Shown: one piece after another, positions 1 to 4,949 of the stretch
How the letters are laid out: each line of letters begins with the position of its first letter
How positions within the stretch are numbered: position 1 is the stretch's first letter
Assembly (NCBI GenBank): GCA_903885415.1
Contig: CAISIP010000112.1
Location: forward strand, 1 to 5,316
From: an uncultured beta proteobacterium
GTDB taxonomy: Bacteria > Pseudomonadota > Gammaproteobacteria > Burkholderiales > Burkholderiaceae_C
Direction of reading: 5' to 3'
DNA length: 5,316 nucleotides
Notes under the pieces: model-generated
Told to the model about the DNA's origin: nothing
The model's input: only the letters and a program-made list of their open reading frames with translations
Databases searched by the model: none
Made by a program: the position numbers and the translations under genes

Positions 1-74
1 GTGTCTTATACAAGATAAAAATATTTTCTATAAAGATCAATTAGTTGCAGTTTAAATTTCGCAATATGGATTTT

Positions 75-100
75 AATATCTCATATTGAGATATTTTTTT
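75..100 (+). terminator. Possible intrinsic terminator (AT-rich hairpin plus T-run)
   Basis: A perfect 9-bp inverted repeat (AATATCTCA at 75-83, TGAGATATT at 87-95) with a 3-nt loop runs straight into a T tract (T94-T100). Only the plus-strand orientation has T residues after the stem, so it would end rightward transcription from a gene left of the window rather than potI, which is read leftward. The stem has only three G/C pairs and is weak. It could equally be a dyad operator. Confidence 0.3.
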
Positions 101-112
101 GCGACGCAACAA

Positions 113-132
113 TTCATATTTTACAATATGAA
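113..132. repeat. Inverted repeat TTCATATT / AATATGAA
   Basis: Perfect 8-bp arms at 113-120 and 125-132 are separated by TTAC. The arms share the CATATT/AATATG core with the neighbouring inverted repeat at 75-95, so the two may be related binding sites in the AT-rich block. No T tract follows the stem on either strand, so it is not a normal terminator for potI. Confidence 0.35.
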
Positions 133-218
133 AATGCGCCCCGCCCTGCGGCAGAATCATCGGGCACCCAAGACGCGCCAGGCCGCGCACGCCCTCGTCA
201 ACCGCGTTTTGCCAGGCC

Positions 219-1061
219 TCAGGCCGCTGCGCGAAACGCCGCCGCCATCTCCTGCGCCATGCGCCTTTGCCGTCTGGCCATCCAGACGCTGGCGCAGACC
301 ACGCCCGCGCTGACCAGCACCACCGTGAGCGTCGCCACGGCATTGACCGAGGGATTGAGCCCGAGCCGGGCGCGGCTGAAGATGGTGATCGGCAAGGTAG
401 TCGAACCCGGCCCGGACAAAAAGGCCGACAGCACTACGTCGTCGAGCGACAGCGTGAAGGTCAGCAGCCAGGCCGACAGCAACGCCTGCGAAATCAGCGG
501 CAAGGTAATCAGGAAGAACACCTGCCACGGCCTGGCGCCTAGGTCCAGCGCGGCCTCCTCCAATTGCGGATTCATTTCCTGCAAACGCGAGGCAACGACG
601 ACCGTAGCGTAGGCCATTCCCAGCAGGGTGTGTCCCAGCCAGATGGTCATCAGCCCACGCTCCGGGTAGCCGGTCGCCTGCTGCACCGACACCAGCATCA
701 GCAGCAAGGACAGTCCGATGATCACCTCGGGCATCACCAGCGGCGAGTTGACCATGCCAATGAACAGGGTTCGCCCGGTAAAACGTTTGAACCTGGTCAT
801 GGCCACGGCGGCGAAGCTGCCCAACAAGACCGAGGCGGTGGCGGTGAGCAGCGCGATCTTGAGAGAGAGCACGAAGCCCTCGACGATCTGTTCGTCGCGT
901 GCGAGTTCCTCGTACCACCTGAGCGAAAAACCGGTCCAGGAAGTGACCAGCGGGCTTTCGTTGAAACTCAAGGTGATCAGCGTGACGATCGGCAGATACA
1001 GGAAGGCAAAGCTGGCCAATAGCCAGACGCGCGCGGTAATTTGGCCGGCCCGGTTGATCAT
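219..1061 (-). CDS. potI: Polyamine (putrescine-type) ABC transporter permease PotI
   Basis: This is an inner-membrane permease subunit of a PotFGHI-type polyamine importer that pairs with PotH to form the channel. The 280 residues match the usual PotI length (about 281). About six hydrophobic segments are visible, near residues 12-32, 62-86, 100-125, 138-158, 183-206 and 243-262. The cytoplasmic EAA loop that docks onto the ATPase fits the consensus exactly: E169-A170-A171, G175, then I185, L187 and P188. The ATG at 1061-1059 overlaps the potH stop (TGA at 1060-1058) as ATGA, which fixes the start and implies translational coupling. The gene ends with TGA at 221-219. It is the last visible gene of the minus-strand operon, and no convincing terminator in its own direction is seen downstream. 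Family assignment is secure. Putrescine rather than spermidine or another polyamine is inferred from resemblance to PotFGHI. Confidence 0.93.
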   Translation of the reverse strand: MINRAGQITARVWLLASFAFLYLPIVTLITLSFNESPLVTSWTGFSLRWYEELARDEQIVEGFVLSLKIALLTATASVLLGSFAAVAMTRFKRFTGRTLFIGMVNSPLVMPEVIIGLSLLLMLVSVQQATGYPERGLMTIWLGHTLLGMAYATVVVASRLQEMNPQLEEAALDLGARPWQVFFLITLPLISQALLSAWLLTFTLSLDDVVLSAFLSGPGSTTLPITIFSRARLGLNPSVNAVATLTVVLVSAGVVCASVWMARRQRRMAQEMAAAFRAAA

Positions 1062-2011
1062 CTTTGCTCGCCCAACGCAGCTTCAGCCTGGTATTTGTTG
1101 AACAGCGCCAGCGGAACGATGATCAACAGGACCATCACCACGGCCACGGTCGATGCCATCGGCCAGTCGTTGTTGGCGAAAAACTCGTCCCACAGCACGC
1201 GGCCGATCATCAGCGTCTGCGGGCCGCCGAGCAACTCGGGAATCACGAACTCACCGACGCAGGGGATGAACACCAGCAGCGCTCCCGCGATGATGCCGCT
1301 TTGCGACAGCGGAACGGTGATGCGCCAGAACGCCTGCCAGGCCGACGCTCCCAGGTCCTGCGCCGCCTCGAGCAGCCGGATGTCAAGCTTGACCAGGTTG
1401 GAATACAGCGGCAACACCATGAACGGCAGGTAGGTATAGACCATTCCCAGCGTGAGCGAGAAAGGGGTGTTCATCATCTTGACAGGCTCTTCGAGCAGGC
1501 CCAGCGCCAGCGCGATATTGTTGAATACGCCGTTGTCGGCCAGCAGCATCTTCCATGCGTACACACGCAGCAGGAAGGACGTCCAGAAGGGAAGCATCAG
1601 CAGCATCAGCAAGCCGGGGCGGATGCCGGGTTCGCTACGCGCTAGAAAATATGCGAAGGGATAGCCAATCAGCAGGCACAGCGCCGTGGTCAGCGCGGCG
1701 AAGCCCACCGACGACAGGAACGCGCGCAGGTAGAGGTCGTCGTCCAGGAATATGGCTGTGTAGTTGCCGAACTTCAGCCTGAATTGCAGCACGCCCTCGT
1801 GCCAGCTCAGCAGATCAGAAAAGCGCACGCCGTCCATCTCGGAAACGCTGATCTTGAGCACCACCAGAAAGGGAAGCGCGAACACCAGCAGCAGGAACAG
1901 CATCGGAACGCCAACAACGAAGCCCCGTCCCAGCCGGGCCATGCACCAGTCGAGCAGGCGCTGGCGGGTGGGCGATCCGCCGCTTGCGGACGCTGGCAGC
2001 AGCGGGTTCAT
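1058..2011 (-). CDS. potH: Polyamine (putrescine-type) ABC transporter permease PotH
   Basis: This is the second inner-membrane permease, partner of PotI. At 317 residues it is as long as the known PotH proteins. A basic N-terminus of about 30 residues precedes a strong first membrane helix (about 31-53). More hydrophobic segments follow near 97-124, 131-150, 184-205, 235-256 and 285-304. The EAA loop is E215-A216-A217, G221, then I231 and P234, with valine in place of the usual leucine before the proline. ATG at 2011-2009 gives a normal family N-terminus, but no good Shine-Dalgarno precedes it. A seven-codon frame (ATG at 2031 to TGA at 2008) lies in the potG-potH gap, and its stop overlaps the potH ATG, so coupled re-initiation is possible. 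The gap to potG is 31 nt and the overlap with potI is 4 nt, so the three genes are probably one transcript. Confidence 0.93.
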   Translation of the reverse strand: MNPLLPASASGGSPTRQRLLDWCMARLGRGFVVGVPMLFLLLVFALPFLVVLKISVSEMDGVRFSDLLSWHEGVLQFRLKFGNYTAIFLDDDLYLRAFLSSVGFAALTTALCLLIGYPFAYFLARSEPGIRPGLLMLLMLPFWTSFLLRVYAWKMLLADNGVFNNIALALGLLEEPVKMMNTPFSLTLGMVYTYLPFMVLPLYSNLVKLDIRLLEAAQDLGASAWQAFWRITVPLSQSGIIAGALLVFIPCVGEFVIPELLGGPQTLMIGRVLWDEFFANNDWPMASTVAVVMVLLIIVPLALFNKYQAEAALGEQR

Positions 2012-2042
2012 GGAAACGGCTTTCGGGTCATCGCCAGCGGCC

Positions 2043-3206
2043 CTAATGCGTCAAAACGACCAGGTCGCTGCCCCACCACCAGACATGGACCGCGTCACCG
2101 ACAGCCAGATGCATCGCGTCGTGGCGCGCTTCGTTGGCGCGGCTCACCTTGACAAGGCTACCGCACGCCAACGCCACGTGGTAGACGGTCTGGCTGCCGA
2201 GGTAGGCCAGATCGTGGATGCTGCCGCGTGCGCAATTGAAGCCGAGTTCGACCGGGTTGTCGTAATCGGCAGCCGTCGGCGCGGCCTGCTGGATGCCGAT
2301 CTTTTCGGGTCGGACTGCGACCAGAACCGCCATGTCAGGGGTTCCGGATATGCCGTGGCTGATGTAGTGGCGGCACTCGGGCGTATCGACAATGACATGG
2401 TCGGGTTCGTCGGCCGTCACACGGCCCTTGAACAGGTTCACGCTGCCGATGAAATCCGCGACATAGCTGCAGTTCGGCGTCTCGTAGATGTCGCCTGGTC
2501 TGCCGACCTGAAGGATCTGGCCCTTGCTGCTCATGATGCCGATGCGGCTGGCCATCGTCATCGCCTCCTCCTGGTCGTGCGTCACCATCACACAGGTGAC
2601 GCCGACTTGGTGGATCAGTTCCACCACCTCGAGTTGGGTTCTCTCGCGCAGCTTCTTGTCCAGCGCGCCCAGCGGCTCGTCGAGTAGCAGCAGCTTGGGT
2701 CGCTTGACAAGACTGCGCGCCAGCGCGACACGCTGTTGCTGTCCTCCCGAGAGCTGGTGCGGCTTGCGCTTCGCATAGGCTTGCAACTGCACCATGGCCA
2801 GCATCTTGTCGACCCGATCGGCGATCTCGTCTGCGGCAAGGCGCTCGCGACGCAGCCCGAAGGCGACGTTGTCCCAGACACTGAGATGCGGAAATAGCGC
2901 GTAGCTCTGGAACATCATATTCACCGGCCGCTCGTTGGGCGGCAGGTGAACGATGTCACGCCCTTCGAGCAGGATCTGGCCCGAGCTCGGCGCCTCGAAG
3001 CCGCCGAGCATGCGCAGCAGCGTCGACTTGCCGCAGCCCGACGGGCCCAGCAGCGCAAAAATGTCTCCTCGATGGACCTCCAGACTCACGCCGTCGACGG
3101 CTACGGTTTCGCCAAACTGCTTGACGACCGCAACCAGCTGCAGGAACGGCGCAGCCGCCAACGCGGCCGGGCCCTCGCCGCCGGCGCTTGCAGGCCTCAC
3201 CGCCAC
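2043..3206 (-). CDS. potG: Polyamine ABC transporter ATP-binding protein PotG
   Basis: This is the cytoplasmic ATPase that powers the PotH/PotI channel. From GTG 3206 it has 387 residues (E. coli PotG has about 377). Visible motifs are Walker A G54-PSGCGKST-62, Q-loop Q100, signature LSGGQ at 152-156, Walker B LLLLDEP at 172-178 (D176, E177) and switch H210. A C-terminal regulatory (TOBE-type) region covers roughly 250-387. GGF follows the Walker A helix where AGF is common; this is probably harmless. All catalytic residues are present, so the enzyme looks intact. The start is uncertain. In-frame candidates are TTG 3221 (GGGA at 3234-3231, 9-nt spacer), GTG 3206 and GTG 3200, and the last overlaps the stop of the upstream 46-codon frame as GTGA. 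The nearest ATG (3228) is out of frame. I chose GTG 3206 because the distance to the ABC core matches PotG. The stop is TAG at 2045-2043. Confidence 0.92.
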   Translation of the reverse strand: MAVRPASAGGEGPAALAAAPFLQLVAVVKQFGETVAVDGVSLEVHRGDIFALLGPSGCGKSTLLRMLGGFEAPSSGQILLEGRDIVHLPPNERPVNMMFQSYALFPHLSVWDNVAFGLRRERLAADEIADRVDKMLAMVQLQAYAKRKPHQLSGGQQQRVALARSLVKRPKLLLLDEPLGALDKKLRERTQLEVVELIHQVGVTCVMVTHDQEEAMTMASRIGIMSSKGQILQVGRPGDIYETPNCSYVADFIGSVNLFKGRVTADEPDHVIVDTPECRHYISHGISGTPDMAVLVAVRPEKIGIQQAAPTAADYDNPVELGFNCARGSIHDLAYLGSQTVYHVALACGSLVKVSRANEARHDAMHLAVGDAVHVWWWGSDLVVLTH

Positions 3207-3337
3207 CCCGGTACCCGGCAAGAGGCATGGTCCCGCTGTCGCCCTGGCGCAGCCAACGCCATGGCCAGCCCCATCGCCGCGGCGCGGATAAGCCCTGCCA
3301 ATCGACCCAGCACACCGAAACTCCAAACAGCGCGCAT
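3197..3337 (-). pseudogene. potF: Probable potF stump: signal peptide without the binding-protein domain
   Basis: This is a 46-codon frame from ATG 3337-3335 to TGA 3199-3197. Its start has a well placed Shine-Dalgarno, GGGAG at 3348-3344 with a 6-nt spacer, stronger than those of the intact pot genes. The protein begins like a Sec-exported one: arginines at 2, 12 and 18, a hydrophobic core of Ala, Met, Gly and Leu at about 19-30, and an A-L-A signal-peptidase site at 27-29. After that only an Arg-rich tail (GRQRDHASCRVPGWR) remains before the stop. In potFGHI operons potF directly precedes potG and encodes an exported protein of about 370 residues. Position, orientation, start signal and signal peptide fit potF; the mature domain is missing. 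I infer an internal deletion of about 1 kb, possibly with frameshift. It could instead be a short leader peptide coupled to potG, or a chance frame. The symbol is inferred from context. Confidence 0.42.
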
Positions 3338-3341
3338 GCGC
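3332..3341. repeat. Palindrome GCGCATGCGC, copy 1
   Basis: This is a perfect 10-bp palindrome whose central CAT/ATG contains the start codon of the potF-like stump (3337-3335). An identical palindrome lies 214 bp away at 3546-3555. With flanking bases, the 11-mer GCGCATGCGCA occurs here on the plus strand and at the other copy on the minus strand. It could be an operator pair or chance in GC-rich DNA. Confidence 0.4.
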
Positions 3342-3343
3342 AG

Positions 3344-3348
3344 CTCCC
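3344..3348 (-). promoter_or_regulatory. Shine-Dalgarno of the potF-like stump (GGGAG)
   Basis: The minus strand reads GGGAG followed by CTGCGC and ATG (3337). It is the best ribosome binding site between potG and the divergent transporter gene, and the main reason to take the 46-codon frame seriously. I cannot identify a clear promoter upstream of it. Confidence 0.5.
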
Positions 3349-3420
3349 AAAAATGACGCACCCACCAAGCCGGTTCAGCGGCGCCGGCATTACCGAAATC
3401 TGCGGCCTGATTCCCAGCGC

Positions 3421-3711
3421 CTATGCTAAACGCCCCGACCCGCCATCTGGCGCAGCAGCCGGCCAGGCCACCCTGCCGTGGCGGCGCACTTCGTCCCAGT
3501 TCGCGTCAAGGCATAAGCCAGTCAGCACCGGCATCTCGTCGATCTGCGCATGCGCCGTGGCCAGCAGCGGCGCGATAATCATACGATCCTTGGCATACGC
3601 AATGGCAGGTCGGCACCTCGACCAGCATCGTGACCTGCGCCGCCAAACCAATGCGATGGAAACAATCGGGTCTTCGCAGCCCACGGCGTACACCATAACC
3701 GTATCTTGCAT
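3421..3711 (-). pseudogene. Possible decayed coding region, unrecognised
   Basis: The minus strand is open for about 97 codons from ATG 3711 to TAG 3423-3421. I do not recognise the product. Roughly 40 codons in the second half, around the residues IDEMPVLTGLCLDANWDEVR, end in G or C about 85% of the time, as genuine genes here do. The middle looks less like coding in this frame, but the adjacent frame there reads GLAAQVTMLVEVPT with a similarly coding-like bias. This would fit an old gene carrying compensating frameshifts. No ribosome binding site is evident, and its ATG overlaps that of the divergent permease gene by two bases. Chance openness in GC-rich DNA is a serious alternative. Confidence 0.18.
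3546..3555. repeat. Palindrome GCGCATGCGC, copy 2
   Basis: This second perfect copy of the 10-bp palindrome seen at 3332-3341 lies in the gap between the divergent pot operon and the permease gene. It is 155 bp before the permease ATG and 209 bp upstream of the stump start. Confidence 0.4.
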
Positions 3712-4624
3712 GAACCCATCCGCCAACCGACTGGTCGCCTACGCCTGCCTTGCGCTGAGCATGTCGCTGGTGGGCAGCTATGTCGCGCTGTCCAAGCCGC
3801 TGGTAGCCGCATTCCCGGTGCTGCTGCTGGGCTGGCTTCGCTTCGGCATCGCCGCGCTGGCGATGCTGCCGTGGCTGAAGAAACCTGCAGCCGAGGCGCC
3901 GATGACGCCGCAGACCCGGCGGCTGCTGTTCCTCGAATCCTTTTTCGGCAACTTCCTGTTCTCGATCTGCATGCTCTATGGCATTAGCCTGAGCAACGCG
4001 GTATCGGCCGGCGTGGTCATGGCCAGCATACCGGCAGTCATCGCCCTGATGGGCTGGGCCATGCTGGGCGAACGCGTCGCGCCGCGCGTGTGGGCGGCCG
4101 CCAGCTGCGCGGTGCTCGGGCAGGCGATTCTGGCCTTTAGCCACGCCGAGCCGGCGTCTGACACCGGCGTCACGGCCGGCGCCAATCTGTGGCTGGGCAA
4201 CCTGCTGCTGTTTGGCGCCGTGCTATGCGAAGCCGCGTACACGGTCATCGGCAAGAAGCTCACCGGATCGCTGGGGCCCAAACGCATCAGCGCGCTGATC
4301 AACCTGTGGGGCTTTGCGCTGATGACGCCGTTGGGCCTGTATTTGGCACTGCAGTTCGACTTCGGTGCCGTGGCGCTGGCTACCTGGACCCTGCTGGTCT
4401 TCTACGCGCTGGCCGCCAGCGTGGGAACGGTATGGTTGTGGATGACCGGCGCGAGCCGCTTGCCGGTGGCGCACAGCGGCATTTTCACCGTGATGCTGCC
4501 GATCTCGGCGGTGCTGGTCGGGGTACTGGTTCTGGGCGAGAGTCTGAGCGGGCTGCAACTAATCGCATTCGCCATCGCCTTGGCCGGCATCGTCCTGACC
4601 TGGAACCACCAGGGCAAAGCCTGA
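3710..4624 (+). CDS. EamA/DMT-superfamily membrane transporter
   Basis: This is a ten-helix inner-membrane permease of the drug/metabolite transporter superfamily. Most members export or exchange small metabolites; the substrate here cannot be told from sequence. The 304 residues contain two tandem EamA halves, about 10-143 and 161-297, each ending in the family's conserved Gly-Glu turn: MLGE (G120-E121) and VLGE (G276-E277). Hydrophobic helices fill both halves, with a charged linker near 55-72 and a polar one near 144-157. ATG 3710 starts a typical short family N-terminus directly before helix 1. The frame is open upstream to 3188, but that extension is low-complexity and unlike a transporter. 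No Shine-Dalgarno precedes the ATG, so translation may be weak or leaderless; an in-frame ATG at 3656 is the alternative start. The gene is divergent from the pot operon. It ends at TGA 4622-4624 with no clear intrinsic terminator. Confidence 0.9.
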   Translation: MNPSANRLVAYACLALSMSLVGSYVALSKPLVAAFPVLLLGWLRFGIAALAMLPWLKKPAAEAPMTPQTRRLLFLESFFGNFLFSICMLYGISLSNAVSAGVVMASIPAVIALMGWAMLGERVAPRVWAAASCAVLGQAILAFSHAEPASDTGVTAGANLWLGNLLLFGAVLCEAAYTVIGKKLTGSLGPKRISALINLWGFALMTPLGLYLALQFDFGAVALATWTLLVFYALAASVGTVWLWMTGASRLPVAHSGIFTVMLPISAVLVGVLVLGESLSGLQLIAFAIALAGIVLTWNHQGKA

Positions 4625-4677
4625 GGCGCCCGGCGGGTTTCGCCGCGGCCCTTACTGCATTCGACGAGGGCGCGGTC

Positions 4678-4704
4678 GGCGCGCAAGGCACGCCAACGCG
4701 CGCC
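4678..4704. repeat. GC-rich hairpin after the permease gene
   Basis: GGCGCGC (4678-4684) and GCGCGCC (4698-4704) form a 7-bp all-G/C stem around a 13-nt loop, about 55 bases past the permease stop. GTC (4675-4677) and GAC (4708-4710) could extend it across a 3-nt bulge. No T tract follows, so it is not a classical intrinsic terminator, though it could stall polymerase or protect a 3' end. Confidence 0.3.
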
Positions 4705-4821
4705 GCCGACGATGTCGCCAGACACACTTTGAAGCCCGCGCAATGAGCACAAACCCCTTGGGTCGGCGTGTCGGGGGCGTCCACCAGAGGGAAATTCAGC
4801 AACTTGCGCCGCAAAAAAAAC

Positions 4822-4864
4822 AACATGTCAGAGTGAAAAACATGTGTTTTAGCTTGGAAACATG
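4822..4864. promoter_or_regulatory. Triple AACATG motif, possible operator
   Basis: AACATG occurs at 4822-4827, 4839-4844 and 4859-4864, spaced 17 and 20 bases apart. The first two extend to the palindrome ACATGT, and the middle one sits inside the 14-base dyad AAAACATGTGTTTT (4837-4850). The cluster abuts the best candidate promoter of the SWIB gene. Spacing close to two helical turns suggests protein binding on one face of the DNA; this is inference. Confidence 0.27.
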
Positions 4865-4882
4865 ATTTTTCTCCATTAGCAT
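4854..4882 (+). promoter_or_regulatory. Candidate sigma70 promoter of the SWIB gene
   Basis: TTGGAA (4854-4859) and TAGCAT (4877-4882) each match the sigma70 consensus at 4 of 6 positions and are 17 bases apart. A transcript would start near 4889 and leave a leader of about 60 bases. The third AACATG copy overlaps the -35 box, which would suit repression. Confidence 0.35.
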
Positions 4883-4890
4883 CGGCGGTG

Positions 4891-4916
4891 CCGGAGGAGA
4901 AGCAGTTCTTCCCCGG
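4891..4916 (+). promoter_or_regulatory. Leader hairpin upstream of the SWIB gene
   Basis: CCGGAGGAGAA (4891-4901) pairs with TTCTTCCCCGG (4906-4916) around the loop GCAG, with one A-C mismatch and one G-U pair. It holds a purine-rich GGAGGAG but no start codon follows at a useful distance. It would begin at the very 5' end of the mRNA if the candidate promoter is right, and could stabilise the transcript. Confidence 0.3.
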
Positions 4917-4934
4917 TGATTAATCCACTTCTAG

Positions 4935-4939
4935 AAGGA
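4935..4939 (+). promoter_or_regulatory. Ribosome binding site of the SWIB gene
   Basis: AAGGA sits 10 bases before ATG 4950 and fixes that start. It overlaps the end of a perfect 10-bp palindrome, CTTCTAGAAG (4928-4937), which is too tight to form a strong hairpin. Confidence 0.7.
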
Positions 4940-4949
4940 CAATTCAATC

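Larger units (their letters stand above)
1..218. other. Non-coding 3' flank of potI with an AT-rich block
   Basis: No convincing gene lies here. Positions 1 to about 135 are strongly AT-rich, with long A and T runs, and change abruptly near 135 to GC-rich sequence like the rest of the window. The heptamer CAATATG occurs at 62-68 and 124-130 and in reverse complement at 82-88. A weak leftward sigma70-like pair can be drawn on the minus strand (TTGATC at 40-35, TATCTT at 17-12, 17-nt spacer), which could serve a gene beyond the left edge, but AT-rich DNA gives such matches by chance. The GC-rich part (136-218), read on the minus strand one frame off potI, has a coding-like third-position bias but no start of its own, so it may be remnant sequence. 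Confidence 0.6.
4625..4949. other. Intergenic region between the permease and SWIB genes
   Basis: No gene is supported in these 325 bases; frames open here are continuations of shadows of the permease gene. The first 170 bases are GC-rich and hold a GC-only hairpin (4678-4704). Positions about 4808-4875 are AT-rich and hold repeated AACATG motifs and a possible promoter. The last part holds a leader hairpin and the ribosome binding site of the next gene. Confidence 0.7.

Noticed and set aside
157..918. Long minus-strand frame overlapping potI out of frame
   Set aside because: It is Arg/Gly/Ala-rich with no domain pattern, typical of a GC-rich shadow; potI has clear helices and an EAA loop.
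1764..2687. 307-residue plus-strand frame opposite potG and potH
   Set aside because: It lies wholly antisense to two confidently assigned genes and shows no recognisable motif.
3207..3368. Extension of potG to TTG 3368 (441 residues)
   Set aside because: The extra residues are not ABC-like and overlap the better supported signal-peptide frame in another frame. PotG is normally about 377 residues.
3188..3709. N-terminal extension of the permease reading frame to 3188 on the plus strand
   Set aside because: It adds about 174 low-complexity residues with no family resemblance and crosses the start region of the opposite pot operon. The family N-terminus begins at ATG 3710.
4631..4645. Stem CGGCG/CGCCG just after the permease stop as a terminator
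   Set aside because: It has only 5 bp and no following T tract, which is ordinary for GC-rich sequence.
4189..4746. 185-residue plus-strand frame overlapping the permease gene
   Set aside because: It is Arg/Gly-rich, out of frame with a clear ten-helix transporter, and has no start signal.
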